From assembly GCA_015232575.1 (NCBI GenBank), contig JADFZL010000008.1, forward strand, positions 1-64,000: DNA of 64,000 nt. The letters are read 5' to 3'. The DNA is from Candidatus Rifleibacteriota bacterium. Its GTDB lineage: Bacteria > Muiribacteriota > Ozemobacteria > Ozemobacterales > Ozemobacteraceae. Under the pieces are notes generated by a model. It was not told the DNA's origin. It saw only the letters and a program-made list of their open reading frames with translations, and ran no database searches. Both the position numbers and the translations under genes were made by a program. Positions within the stretch are counted from its first letter, which is position 1. Each line of letters begins with the position of its first letter. Below are positions 16,737-25,734 of the stretch, piece by piece.

Positions 16737-17843
16737 ATGAATATTCACTGTAACCAAAGGTCGTTGTTCCCGATTCTGACCTATCTGTTGATTCCCCTTA
16801 TTGTGATTATCTTGTGCAATGAGCTTCAGGCTGGAAAAGACCCAGGAAAGGAAATGAAATTGGATACAAAGTTCCCTTTTTTCGATCAACTGACTGCCTT
16901 GGAGAAAAGTTTTGTAACAAAGGTTTTGGAAGAAAAGCCTGTTGATTCCGAAAGGATTTCAAAGGGTTTCATCATGAGCAGAAAGTCGAAACAGCCGATT
17001 TACACTTCCCTTGCTCTTACCGAGGAAGAGGGAAAGAAAGTCGCAAAGATTCTCGCAGGACTGCTAAACATAGAATTTGTTGACCTTGAAACGACTCCGA
17101 TGGAAAAGAGATCTGACTTTTCAGTTCCATCTCACATAATGTTGAATAAATGGGTGTTTCCTCTTGATGCAAGAGGACATGAATTGAAGCTTGCGATGAG
17201 GGATCCCAAGGACCTTCAAACCATTGAGGATGTGAAACTTCTGACCGGAAAAAAGGTGATTCCGGTCGTCGGGACGGTATCCGGAATTTTCCGTGCTATT
17301 ACGACAAGTTACGAACCAATGTATTCGGACGGCACTCCTTTGGCTTCTGTCAGCGGGCTAATACATCCCCCCTCCGATAATTTCTGGGACGACAGGAAAA
17401 TTACCAAACAAGATAAAATCCTGAATGAACTTTCCCTGATTGCCGGAGATGGTTCAGAAAAAGATCCTTTTGCCGGGGAGAATGATCTCGTTTTGAGCGA
17501 AGTTGATGAGCGTGATTCCCCAACAATCCGTCTGGTGAAACTATTATTTGAACAGCTGATCGCCAAGAAAGGTTCAGAGGCACTCATCGAGGCTGATAAT
17601 ACCACGACGACAATAAGAATCCGGGTCGGTGCAAGTTGGGAAAAATTCATGGTCATTCATTCATTCGCTTACCCCGCCCTTGCCCGAAATTTGAAAATGA
17701 TGTCGGGATGGAACTTTGACATGCCTTCCGAAACTCAGACTCCCCGTTTTGAAAAATGGGTAGACAACCAGCAATATTTTTTCCAGTTATCAATCACCTC
17801 GACCCAGAGGGGAAGAACGATTCGAATTCTGCTGGTGGAATGA
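16737..17843 (+). CDS. Membrane-anchored GspE/PilB-like protein lacking the ATPase core
   Basis: The 368-residue product starts with one hydrophobic segment (about 10-28), which could be an anchor or signal. Residues 55-190 resemble the N-terminal MshEN/T2SSE_N domain of GspE and PilB, with the VFPLDARGHELKLAMRDPKD stretch typical of it. Residues 255-368 resemble the N-terminal subdomain of the secretion ATPase (PTIRLVKLLFEQLIAKKGSEALIE; end RGRTIRILLVE). The protein stops where GspE would go on into Walker A, so it has no P-loop. It has its own promoter. It may be a regulatory or structural relative; no other secretion gene is nearby. Confidence 0.65.
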   Translation: MNIHCNQRSLFPILTYLLIPLIVIILCNELQAGKDPGKEMKLDTKFPFFDQLTALEKSFVTKVLEEKPVDSERISKGFIMSRKSKQPIYTSLALTEEEGKKVAKILAGLLNIEFVDLETTPMEKRSDFSVPSHIMLNKWVFPLDARGHELKLAMRDPKDLQTIEDVKLLTGKKVIPVVGTVSGIFRAITTSYEPMYSDGTPLASVSGLIHPPSDNFWDDRKITKQDKILNELSLIAGDGSEKDPFAGENDLVLSEVDERDSPTIRLVKLLFEQLIAKKGSEALIEADNTTTTIRIRVGASWEKFMVIHSFAYPALARNLKMMSGWNFDMPSETQTPRFEKWVDNQQYFFQLSITSTQRGRTIRILLVE

Positions 17844-17993
17844 CTTTTGTCACACGATTACAGAAAGTCACTCGGAATTAGCAAAGGGAAAGATCTTCTT
17901 TTGTTTAAATTTTAGCATTGTACCTTGCTAGAACCCTTTCAACACAGTTTTTGACACCTCTTCTGGCACTTTCAAAAAAAATCCCGGGCAATC

Positions 17994-18161
17994 ATGAACC
18001 ATGATTTTTCTTCCCGTCTTGAAGCTCAAACTCGTGTTAAATTTGGAGAGCTTGCAAAATCATTTAACCAGATGGACCAGAGAGTTCAGGAGAGAACGAT
18101 AGAAACAACAATTCGGGCATCTCATGCGCCTCCTGTCAGGGAACCGGAACAAAATAGTTAA
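17994..18161 (+). pseudogene. Possible remnant of a HAMP-domain sensor gene
   Basis: A 55-codon open frame encodes KFGELAKSFNQMDQRVQER, which matches the second helix of HAMP domains (GELAxSFNxMxxRLxE). There is no membrane segment and no clear ribosome-binding site, and flanking frames do not continue it. It is probably debris of a chemoreceptor or kinase gene, though a short expressed peptide cannot be excluded. Confidence 0.35.
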
Positions 18162-18179
18162 TTTTTTTAAAATACCCAC

Positions 18180-18208
18180 TTGTTAAACTTAGAAAGTAAA
18201 CATATAAT
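18180..18208 (+). promoter_or_regulatory. Sigma-70 promoter of the coiled-coil/HTH membrane protein gene
   Basis: TTGTTA, a 17-bp spacer and TATAAT lie 28 bp upstream of the ATG at 18236, which is preceded by GGGGAG. Confidence 0.75.
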
Positions 18209-18235
18209 AGTCCAGTTTCATTTTTGGGGAGAGAA

Positions 18236-19375
18236 ATGAATTTTCTGTTTGTCTGCAAAGCTACTTTTTGCCTGCTTTTTTTTGCCTGCTTTGTTTTCTG
18301 GGTTGGGAAAAAGATAGGCGAACGGAAATACTTGCAGATAAAAGAAGAGATGAAAGCACTTGAGCTGTCTTTTAATCAGCTTCTCAATGAAGTCGAACTC
18401 ATGGTCAGTCAGAATTTGAATGTAATGGATTCGAAAATTGCGGAAACGCGTGAACTTCTTCCGATATTGGACAATAAGCTTCTTCAGTCTTATGATATTA
18501 TTACCCGCCTTGATGAAGAAAAACCAACGATAAGAACCGCTGATTCCACAACAATTGAAGCGAGAGCTGAAATTGTAAATTTTGGAAAAAAATGTTCTGC
18601 CGTAAAATCTTCATTTGAAAATCGTTTTAATGCACTTGAACAGAAAATTCATTCTCTTGAAAACATCATTTCGCGTGTTGAAGCATCGCTCAGCAATATA
18701 AACCAGAACGAAATTCTGCTGATTCCGGCACAAACTGAAAGCTCTTCTCATAGCATAAAAACCTCTCCCATTGCCTCTCCGAAGGATTTTTCATCTATTA
18801 AAGCTCCCGAGGCTATCTCGCAAAAGACAGAAGAAAAAAAGCACACCGTCATACCAGAAAAGCATGTTGAAGTACAACCTGACTTGTTTTCCTCGCAACC
18901 AGAAAAGCCCAAAACTCACTCGAAACCAATAATAAAAACAGAATTGTTCTCGGTACAATCAAAAAATAGTCTGAAGACTGAGATGAAAACTGAATTACTT
19001 CAAATGTATTCCACCAGGCTTAAAAACGTTCAGAACTTAGAAATGAGCGCCGAAAGTAGCCTGAAGTCAGAATCGGTACAAGAAATAAAAGCAGAAAAAG
19101 AATCAGAAAAGAAGGCAGAGACAGAGAAAAAAGCAGAGATTAGATCGCTGAAAACTGATATAAAATTATCTGATATTCCTGATAAAAAGCCTATCAGAGA
19201 ATTATACGACCTTCCGCCGCAGGGCACCCCATTTTACGACGTAATATCTCTGATACGCCAGGGAACAACAATACCTCAGGTGGCAAAACAGCTTAAACTG
19301 ACTATCGGTGAAGTTGAACTGATCAGAAACCTTTTTCCGAAATCAAAATTATCTCTTTCTCAATCTGCAAGATAA
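18236..19375 (+). CDS. Membrane-anchored coiled-coil protein with C-terminal HTH-like motif
   Basis: The 379-residue product has one membrane segment at about 8-24, a long coiled coil (30-160), a Lys/Glu/Ser-rich disordered middle (170-310) and a C-terminal segment DVISLIRQGTTIPQVAKQL followed by GEVELIRNL. This last part resembles the helix-turn-helix tail of DUF2802/DUF6115-type membrane proteins. The function of those proteins is not known. GGGGAG before the ATG at 18236 decides the start over an in-frame TTG at 18224. It is a single-gene unit with its own promoter. Confidence 0.7.
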   Translation: MNFLFVCKATFCLLFFACFVFWVGKKIGERKYLQIKEEMKALELSFNQLLNEVELMVSQNLNVMDSKIAETRELLPILDNKLLQSYDIITRLDEEKPTIRTADSTTIEARAEIVNFGKKCSAVKSSFENRFNALEQKIHSLENIISRVEASLSNINQNEILLIPAQTESSSHSIKTSPIASPKDFSSIKAPEAISQKTEEKKHTVIPEKHVEVQPDLFSSQPEKPKTHSKPIIKTELFSVQSKNSLKTEMKTELLQMYSTRLKNVQNLEMSAESSLKSESVQEIKAEKESEKKAETEKKAEIRSLKTDIKLSDIPDKKPIRELYDLPPQGTPFYDVISLIRQGTTIPQVAKQLKLTIGEVELIRNLFPKSKLSLSQSAR

Positions 19376-19497
19376 GGTCACTGAGCCATTCCTTAATTTC
19401 CTTTCCCCGGCAGTCCAACATCATGCATTACCTTGAAATAGAACGCCGAAATGACATGCAACAAAACGACAACAAAGTTGCAACATTCAATTTTCAT

Positions 19498-20160
19498 TTA
19501 TTCTGAAACTGGTATTTGTATTCCCATTATGCCGGGTTCTTCCAGTGGCTTTAATTCCGAGTTGCCGGTCTGTATTTTTCCTTCTTTCTTTTTCTTCGTA
19601 AAATCTGAAGGAGAAGCGAAAATATGCAGAATTTCTGTCTTGTTTCCCCTTTTCATTGATATGTTTTCAAAAATGATTCTGCGGGTATTACGGCTCAGAT
19701 CAAACCATCTTGGAAAGCGGAATTCAATCGAAACATCGTGTAATCCTTCGCCAATATCTCTGAAGCTGCTTTTATAAACAGCCGTGTATTCGACACCCAA
19801 CCCTGATTTCTTTATTCTCGGTGAATTTTTATCGCGTGTTTCTTTCTCAAGAAGGTATATATTTCCACGATATTTCTTATTAACATAAACTTTGCCGTAT
19901 TCAGGGACATTTGCAATCTCGTCGCCTGTGTACCTTATTTCAATTGCCAGTACAGGAGAGTCGTTTTTCATTAATCCGCCGCCTGGTTTACGAAGTAATT
20001 CCATGCAAGCGGGGCAGTTCATTGAAAGCTCTGGTATTCCTGTTTTTCCGCATGATGCGCAATCAATTGCAAATATCGGAGAAAAAAAACTTACCATAAA
20101 AAACAAAACCAGCCGGATCTTTCTGAGATCCGGCAAGAGATTGGGCAATCTATTTTTCAT
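19498..20160 (-). CDS. Secreted protein with CxxC pairs, unrecognised
   Basis: The 220-residue product has a signal peptide with a basic region (RKIR) and a hydrophobic run ending in FAIDC. Directly after it are CASCG and CPAC, a zinc-ribbon-like or disulfide pattern at about 34-55. The rest looks beta-rich, with a LHDVSIEFRFPRWF stretch. A perfect 9-bp hairpin lies inside the signal-peptide codons. No ribosome-binding site is evident before the first ATG, so a later start is possible. I do not know the family or role. Confidence 0.6.
   Translation of the reverse strand: MKNRLPNLLPDLRKIRLVLFFMVSFFSPIFAIDCASCGKTGIPELSMNCPACMELLRKPGGGLMKNDSPVLAIEIRYTGDEIANVPEYGKVYVNKKYRGNIYLLEKETRDKNSPRIKKSGLGVEYTAVYKSSFRDIGEGLHDVSIEFRFPRWFDLSRNTRRIIFENISMKRGNKTEILHIFASPSDFTKKKKEGKIQTGNSELKPLEEPGIMGIQIPVSE
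20113..20135 (-). other. Perfect 9-bp hairpin within the start of a coding region
   Basis: GCCGGATCT and AGATCCGGC flank a 5-nt loop. On the minus strand the stem is followed by TGGTTTTGTTTTTT, so it looks like an intrinsic terminator even though it sits in signal-peptide codons of the 19498-20160 gene. It may act as an attenuator or end the upstream DUF711 operon. Confidence 0.5.
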
Positions 20161-20263
20161 AGTTGTTTCGAATCTGCTTATTCATACTACGGCTTAAGAA
20201 ACCTCACCTTAAATCTTTGAGGAGATACCCCCGCTCCAAGATGTTTATGAACGATTCGGTGGC

Positions 20264-20315
20264 TATCCGTGTCATTCCGTGTTATTCCGTGGTTAATAAT
20301 CAGTTTCTTTTTACT
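20264..20315. repeat. CCGTGT/TTCCGTGG dispersed repeat, copy 1
   Basis: ATCCGTGTCATTCCGTGTTA, a short spacer and TAATCAGTTTCTTTT recur in the same orientation at 45501-45550 with few changes. In both places the repeat lies just before the stop of a minus-strand gene. Confidence 0.7.
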
Positions 20316-20346
20316 CGTCACCAAACAACTTGTACAACTGCAATTC

Positions 20347-21708
20347 TCAGTTTTTCATGCTGTGGATGGGCGGGGGAATTCTTCCACCGCGGCGCACAAA
20401 GACTGCCGGAGACTGACGTGTGACTTCCATGATCGGACCTTTTCCGAGCAAACCGCCGAAATCAACTTCTTCACCGGCTTTTTTGCCTGGTACAGGAATG
20501 AGACGGCACGCTGTGGTTTTATGGTTAATTACGCCAATAGCCATTTCATCAGCAATAATTCCGGCAATAATATCAACAGAAGTGTCACCTGGAATCGCAA
20601 CCATGTCAAGTCCGACGGAGCATACGCACGTCATTGCTTCAAGCTTTTGAATATTAAGCGCACCTTCACGTACAGCTCTGCACATACTGGCATCTTCAGT
20701 TACCGGTATGAAAGCGCCAGAGAGACCGCCTGCATAAGAACACGCCATTACTCCGCCTTTTTTCACTGCGTCATTTAAAAGCGCAAGCGCCGCTGTTGTT
20801 CCGTGGCAACCGGTTCTTTCAAGACCCATTGCTTCGAGAATATCAGCAACTGAATCACCTTCCGCAGGTGTTGGAGCAAGAGAAAGATCTATAACTCCAA
20901 ACGGAATACCCATTATTCTTGATGCTTCACGTCCGACAAGTTCACCAACGCGCGTAATTTTGAAAGCCATCTTCTTGATAAGTTCAGAAAGTTCGCCAAA
21001 CGAAAGTGGCGCTGAATCCATAAGCGCAGCCCTGACAACTCCGGGGCCTGATACGCCGACGTGAAGTATAGCCTCGGCTTCGCCTGCTCCATGAACTGCC
21101 CCTGCCATGAAAGGATTATCTTCGACCATATTTGCAAAAACTACCAGTTTTGCACATCCAAGACCATCTTTATCGCGAGTGCGTTCCGATGTTTCCTTGA
21201 TTATTTCAGCCATTCTGTAAACGGCATCCATATTGATTCCAGCCTGTGAACTCGCAAGGTTGACACTTGAGCAGACTCTTTTTGTTGTACAAAGAGCATC
21301 TGGAATCGAATTCACCAAAAGCTGATCGCCTCGGGTAAAACCTTTCTGCAAATTAGCACTGAAGCCACCTACGAAATCAACTCCAAGAAGTTCCGCAGCA
21401 TCATCAAGCGCTTTAGCAAGCGGAACCAGAGTGTTTCCGCGACATGCAGCACCGACCTGCCCGATAGGAGTTACGGAAATTCTCTTATTAATAATCGGAA
21501 TTCCATATTTTTTTTCTATGGCTTTCGCAGTGGGAACAAGGTTGCGGCCAACTGTGGTAACTTTTTCAAATATTTTCTGCGCACATGCATTGACATTCTC
21601 ATCGGCACACGAAAGGAGTGAGATTCCAAGCGTAATCGTTCTTATATCAAAAGTTTCAACCCCAACCGCTGTAATGGTTTCAATTACTTCCTCAAGACTG
21701 TATACCAT
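20347..21708 (-). CDS. DUF711 (UPF0210, PFL family) protein
   Basis: The 453-residue protein matches the UPF0210 family throughout: [15 protein letters not shown] near the start, [10 protein letters not shown], [18 protein letters not shown] (here with N for the variable residue), [17 protein letters not shown], and [12 protein letters not shown]. Family members have a pyruvate-formate-lyase-like fold but no proven activity. It sits 18 bp downstream of an ACT-domain gene, the standard partner in many bacteria, so the two probably form a complex or share regulation by an amino acid. Confidence 0.92.
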   Translation of the reverse strand: MVYSLEEVIETITAVGVETFDIRTITLGISLLSCADENVNACAQKIFEKVTTVGRNLVPTAKAIEKKYGIPIINKRISVTPIGQVGAACRGNTLVPLAKALDDAAELLGVDFVGGFSANLQKGFTRGDQLLVNSIPDALCTTKRVCSSVNLASSQAGINMDAVYRMAEIIKETSERTRDKDGLGCAKLVVFANMVEDNPFMAGAVHGAGEAEAILHVGVSGPGVVRAALMDSAPLSFGELSELIKKMAFKITRVGELVGREASRIMGIPFGVIDLSLAPTPAEGDSVADILEAMGLERTGCHGTTAALALLNDAVKKGGVMACSYAGGLSGAFIPVTEDASMCRAVREGALNIQKLEAMTCVCSVGLDMVAIPGDTSVDIIAGIIADEMAIGVINHKTTACRLIPVPGKKAGEEVDFGGLLGKGPIMEVTRQSPAVFVRRGGRIPPPIHSMKN

Positions 21709-21726
21709 TTTGTTCTTCTTCCCCGC

Positions 21727-22005
21727 CTACAAGCGATGCATAAATTTGAAAACATCTTCATGCTGTACAATTATTTTCACTTTCAGCTCTTCACCGGTTT
21801 TCTGCAACCTGCTCTGAAATTCATCAAAACTGCAGTTTGCGCCGGTAAAATCTGTTGTCATCATAAGCGCAAAAAGATCACGCATTATTCTCTGGCTGAC
21901 ATCTTCAACGTTAACATTCGAATCTGCAACGGCTTTCGTAATTCCAGCCAGAATGCCGGGCCTGTTTGCGCCCAGCACCGTTATTACAACATGTTCATTC
22001 CCCAT
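21727..22005 (-). CDS. ACT-domain protein (UPF0237 type)
   Basis: The 92-residue protein is a single ACT-like unit: VVITVLGANRPGILAGITKAVADSNVNVEDVSQRIMRDLFALMM is the ligand-binding beta-alpha-beta part in pieces typical of GcvR-like proteins. ACT domains bind amino acids or other small ligands. It precedes the DUF711 gene in the same operon, a conserved pair. Confidence 0.92.
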   Translation of the reverse strand: MGNEHVVITVLGANRPGILAGITKAVADSNVNVEDVSQRIMRDLFALMMTTDFTGANCSFDEFQSRLQKTGEELKVKIIVQHEDVFKFMHRL

Positions 22006-22060
22006 TTTCCTTTATTCCTCCAGGATATAATGTATCGTAGAACACTATTCACTATTATAA

Positions 22061-22783
22061 TTACAAATCAATCAGATTTTCAGTCAAATTATTATCTTCT
22101 ATAAATTTCAGAGCTCTGTTTATGTTCCCAGCTTCAGATAGTTTTTCGTGCGTGTCGGTTCCAATAGATAATACCATATTTTTAAGAAGCTGCGGGTCAA
22201 ATCTATTCCAGAACCAATCATTTCTGCTTCCCGATGGAATTTCAACAGCAAAACCATGTTCTGCAAGGAAATCAAAACATGCCTTTATACCATAAAAACA
22301 GTCAAGTCTGTCAAGATTCGGATGAGCAATAATTTTGGGAATTGAACAAAATTCGGCAATCAGCTTTGCTTCGTGAAGTCTGGTTCCGCGAATATCATCC
22401 TCGCCAAGATATTCAAAAAGCACATAATCAAGACTGTTTATGAAAGACCATGGCAGATCAGGAATATTTAAACCAGTTCGTGATACAACAGTATCAATTT
22501 CAATTCCTATTAAGACTTTTGTTTTCCGAATGTTTCCATTGTATCCACTGTTTCCGCTGGAATAAGCTCTTATATCTTCTGCAAGTGCCTGATATTCAGG
22601 AATCTTCTGTGATAACCATTCTGAAGGAGAAATATTATGATAAACCTTCGACGTAAAGAAATGATCGCTGATTCCCAGCAGTCCGATATCACATTTTTCC
22701 GCTTCCCGTACAAGTTGTTCCCAGGAGAAAGAACCATCTGAATAGATCGTATGATTATGAAGGTTCTGTTTCTTTTCTTTCAT
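22061..22783 (-). CDS. PHP-domain metal-dependent phosphoesterase
   Basis: The 240-residue protein carries the PHP metal motifs in order: HNHTIYSDGS (about 9-18), GISDHF, IGIEID, IIAHPN and IGTDTH near the end. The family hydrolyses phosphoesters with two or three metals; histidinol phosphatase and YcdX-like enzymes are members. The substrate cannot be told from sequence. It is on the same strand as the ACT-DUF711 pair, 55 bp upstream, and could be co-transcribed with it. Confidence 0.85.
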   Translation of the reverse strand: MKEKKQNLHNHTIYSDGSFSWEQLVREAEKCDIGLLGISDHFFTSKVYHNISPSEWLSQKIPEYQALAEDIRAYSSGNSGYNGNIRKTKVLIGIEIDTVVSRTGLNIPDLPWSFINSLDYVLFEYLGEDDIRGTRLHEAKLIAEFCSIPKIIAHPNLDRLDCFYGIKACFDFLAEHGFAVEIPSGSRNDWFWNRFDPQLLKNMVLSIGTDTHEKLSEAGNINRALKFIEDNNLTENLIDL

Positions 22784-22857
22784 TTTTTTGACACTGTTGC
22801 AAATTCGCTGTAATGAAGCAACTCCTCAAAGGCGCAATCCCAAAAAAGTAGAATCTG

Positions 22858-22925
22858 AAGTCACTTCGACCGAAGGGAGAAATCTCTTAGTACGCAAAAC
22901 TTAAATAATAGGACAAATTAGACCC
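22858..22925. repeat. Palindromic-family half copy plus GTACGCAAA element
   Basis: ACTTCGACCGAAGGGAGAAA is followed by TCTCTTAGTACGCAAAAC, joining the two dispersed families also seen together at 2441 and 61285. It occupies the gap between rfbA and the PHP gene. Confidence 0.7.
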
Positions 22926-22993
22926 CCTTTATAAGGTTGTAAATAGCCTTACGAGATGATAACAGATCAGCTACTTTCATGAAGTGTCTTTTA

Positions 22994-23857
22994 CTAACGA
23001 AGAAGGGCAAGAAGATACTTGCCGTAATCATTTTTAGTCAGCGGTGCAGCGAGCTTTTCAAGTTGTTCGTGTGAAATATAGCCTTTTCTGAAAACGATCT
23101 CTTCGATGCATCCGACTTTCAAGCCCTGACGGGTTTCGATTGTCTGAATATAATTCGACGCCTGAAGAAGAGTTTCCTGAGTTCCGGTATCAAGCCATGC
23201 CATACCTCGCGGAAGCTTTATTACCTGAAGTTCTCTGCGATTCAGATAAACTTCATTTACTGCAGTTATTTCAAGTTCTCCACGTGCTGATGGCTTTATT
23301 GAGGAAGCAATTTCACAAACATTCTTATCATAAAAATACAACCCCGGTACAGCATAGTTAGACTTTGGCTGTTTCGGCTTTTCCTCGATCGAGATAGCTT
23401 TGCCGTCTTTATCAAATTCAATTACTCCGTATCTTTCGGGATCACGCACCCAGTATCCGAATACCATTGCGCCGCTTTGAAGTTTCGAAGCATTTTTCAG
23501 AAGTCCAGTCAAACCGGCTCCGTGAAAAATGTTGTCTCCAAGAATCATGCAGGACGGCTGGTCATTCACAAAGTTTCTGCCTATAATGAAAGCCTGCGCG
23601 AGTCCCTCGGGCTTTGGTTGTAATGCGTATGAAATATTAATACCCCAATCAGATCCGTCTTTCAAAAGCCTTTCAAAAATTGGCGTATCTTCAGGTGTTG
23701 AAATAATAAGAATATCTTTGACACCTGCAAGTAACAATGTTGAAAGCGGATAATAAATCATCGGCTTATCATACACCGGAAGCAACTGCTTGGACATAAC
23801 GCGTGTCAACGGATGCAATCTGGTTCCTGAACCACCTGCAAGAATTATTCCTCTCAT
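22994..23857 (-). CDS. rfbA: Glucose-1-phosphate thymidylyltransferase
   Basis: The product joins dTTP and glucose-1-phosphate to dTDP-glucose, the first step of dTDP-rhamnose and related sugars. The 287 residues match RfbA length. It shows the nucleotide-binding [13 protein letters not shown], then [26 protein letters not shown], and [20 protein letters not shown]. It is 6 bp downstream of rfbB. RfbC and RfbD are not in the window, so the final sugar is not known; the operon may be split. Confidence 0.96.
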   Translation of the reverse strand: MRGIILAGGSGTRLHPLTRVMSKQLLPVYDKPMIYYPLSTLLLAGVKDILIISTPEDTPIFERLLKDGSDWGINISYALQPKPEGLAQAFIIGRNFVNDQPSCMILGDNIFHGAGLTGLLKNASKLQSGAMVFGYWVRDPERYGVIEFDKDGKAISIEEKPKQPKSNYAVPGLYFYDKNVCEIASSIKPSARGELEITAVNEVYLNRRELQVIKLPRGMAWLDTGTQETLLQASNYIQTIETRQGLKVGCIEEIVFRKGYISHEQLEKLAAPLTKNDYGKYLLALLR

Positions 23858-23863
23858 TATAAG

Positions 23864-24934
23864 TTACTTCCTTTCTCCATAGTTTTTTTCGAGCCAGCTT
23901 TTATATTCACCACTTTTCACGTGTTCTATCCAGGTGAGATTGTTATGGTACCACTCAACAGTCTTTCGCAATCCTTCTGCAAAAGTAACTGACTGTTTCC
24001 AGCCAAGTTCTTTCTTAATCTTTTCACAATCAATGGCATAGCGGCGATCGTGTCCGGGGCGGTCGGGCACGTATACAATAAGTTTTTTAAATGTATCACG
24101 CGGTTTTTTCAGCAATTCGGCTGATATTTCACAAAGTGAATTCAGAAGATCTATGTTTGTCCATTCGTTTTCTCCGCCGACATTGTACGTTTGGCCGGAT
24201 TTGCCTTTATTGGCTATCATCCAGACTGCTTCGCAATGGTCGCGCACGTATAGCCAGTCCCGAATATTTTTTCCATCGCCATAAACCGGAAGATTCTTTC
24301 CGGAAAGCATGTTACAGATCATCAGAGGAAGGAGCTTTTCGGGGAACTGGTATGGTCCATAGTTGTTTGAGCAGTTGGAAATGGTGATATCAATTCCGTA
24401 AGTATGAGAATATGCACGTACAAGCATGTCTGATGAGGCTTTAGACGCAGAATAAGGACTTCTCGGATCATAAGGCGTTGTCTCAAGGAATTTTCCGGTT
24501 TCGCCGAGCGAGCCGAAAACTTCATCTGTGCTGACATGGTGAAAACGAATTTTCTTTCCTTCAGCATGCAGTTTTCGAACAACTTCAAGGAGTGAAAACG
24601 TTCCAACAATATTTGTCTGAACAAATTCCCCGGGTCCGTGAATTGATCGATCGACATGAGATTCAGCAGCAAAATGAACAATCAGATCAACTTTGTTAGT
24701 CTCAACAACTCTGCAGACTTCCTGATAATTGATTATATCCAACTTTTCAAAGACATACCTGTCCGAATATTTAGTCACAATATCACTGAGATTTTCAGGG
24801 TTTCCCGAATAAGTAAGGCAATCAATATTAATGATTTTGCCTCTGAAGTCAGTTTCATCGAAAAGATATCTGATAAAATTGGCACCAATAAATCCGCAAC
24901 CACCGGTCACAAGAACAGAAGAAAAGTTGCTCAT
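23864..24934 (-). CDS. rfbB: dTDP-glucose 4,6-dehydratase
   Basis: The product converts dTDP-glucose to dTDP-4-keto-6-deoxyglucose. At 356 residues it is a typical short-chain dehydrogenase: NAD-binding TGGCGFIG at about 10-17, HFAAESHVDRSI, STDEVFG with the acid/base residues, and YSASKASSD with the catalytic Tyr-x-x-x-Lys. It is the first gene of the rfbB-rfbA pair that supplies sugars for surface polysaccharide, in keeping with the O-antigen-ligase-like gene at 33487. Confidence 0.96.
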   Translation of the reverse strand: MSNFSSVLVTGGCGFIGANFIRYLFDETDFRGKIINIDCLTYSGNPENLSDIVTKYSDRYVFEKLDIINYQEVCRVVETNKVDLIVHFAAESHVDRSIHGPGEFVQTNIVGTFSLLEVVRKLHAEGKKIRFHHVSTDEVFGSLGETGKFLETTPYDPRSPYSASKASSDMLVRAYSHTYGIDITISNCSNNYGPYQFPEKLLPLMICNMLSGKNLPVYGDGKNIRDWLYVRDHCEAVWMIANKGKSGQTYNVGGENEWTNIDLLNSLCEISAELLKKPRDTFKKLIVYVPDRPGHDRRYAIDCEKIKKELGWKQSVTFAEGLRKTVEWYHNNLTWIEHVKSGEYKSWLEKNYGERK

Positions 24935-25218
24935 TTTTTAAGTTCCAAAGGTTCATATCTGCATAAGATTTTTCAAAATACAGCTTCAGCAGTTTAAATA
25001 AAATGCCTCAAATGTGCAACAAAATATTTCAAAAATCATTTGGACATTACTGTTTGACACAATTAAGTCGGAAAAGCCAGACGGAAGAATGCCGTCAAAA
25101 AAGCAATGATACGCTTAATTGTCAAATTTGCTGCTTTCGCAAAGAGAATTTCTTAATCTGTGCGAGTGATTTTTTTATAAAACGTTGAATATATGATTAT
25201 GACACGATAAAAAAATGC
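24935..25218. other. Intergenic region between rfbB and the korA leader
   Basis: This AT-rich region should hold the rfbB promoter on the minus strand, but I could not place one with confidence. GACGG/CCGTC makes a small hairpin near 25080. I see no gene in it. Confidence 0.4.
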
Positions 25219-25248
25219 TTGACACCATTAGAAAAGACGGGATAAGAT
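25219..25248 (+). promoter_or_regulatory. Candidate sigma-70 promoter of the korA leader
   Basis: TTGACA, an 18-bp spacer and TAAGAT point toward korA, whose start lies about 480 nt downstream. The RNA would include two strong hairpins at 25307-25355 and the dispersed repeat at 25479. Confidence 0.6.
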
Positions 25249-25306
25249 GAAAAAATATTTAATATTAATAGATTTAACGTCAGAGTGATCTTACAATTCC
25301 CGTCTC

Positions 25307-25355
25307 CAGATAGGAGGCCTGTCTGAAGTTACCTCGGCAGGAGGAAACAGCCGAG
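25307..25355. other. Two adjacent strong hairpins, candidate structured RNA
   Basis: CAGATAGG pairs with CCTGTCTG around a 3-nt loop (25307-25325). Then CTCGGC pairs with GCCGAG around an 11-nt loop AGGAGGAAACA (25333-25355). The two are 7 nt apart and follow a promoter on the plus strand. I do not recognise a known riboswitch. The other strand could fold as well. Confidence 0.45.
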
Positions 25356-25478
25356 AATTTCTTAGGCTGCCAAAGTCTTTCGTTCAAAGCCAGCGAAACA
25401 TCTTACTGCTATTGGTTGCCAAAGAAGATTTCTGTTATAAGATTTTTTGTAAGGGTAGAACCGTCTTATTGGTGTGAT

Positions 25479-25519
25479 ACGTGATTCGTTGTCATCTCGA
25501 CCGAAGGGAGAGATCTCCC
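25479..25519. repeat. Palindromic-family half copy, left flank of the korAB-folA block
   Basis: The first 26 bp (ACGTGATTCGTTG, then TCATCTCGACCGA) recur in the same orientation at 29046-29071 with one mismatch. The two copies bracket the GC-rich korA-korB-folA block. The region 25520-25734 between this repeat and korA holds no gene that I can support. Confidence 0.75.
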
Positions 25520-25734
25520 ACATCATCAATTTGACATTTATATCTTGTTCTTGCTGCAGCGGTTCTCTCTGAATTTGCTGCATCGTCATATTGTGAAGAT
25601 ATGTTTTCCCGTTGGATTATTGATCTGGTTCTATTTCCTGAATGTACTCTGGAAAATGCAGGATTCTGCAGACCAATGGAGTCTTCCCCTGCGGAAGCTT
25701 TTCTGGAGACAAGGGCGCGAAAGGACTATTAGAT

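Noticed and set aside
17951..17956. TTGACA at 17951 as a promoter
   Set aside because: No acceptable -10 box follows at 16-19 bp.
20419..20650. Plus-strand frames over the DUF711 gene
   Set aside because: Shadows of the real minus-strand gene.
25362..25589. 75-codon minus-strand frame left of korA
   Set aside because: Half of it translates the dispersed repeat; the rest has no recognisable similarity or ribosome-binding site.
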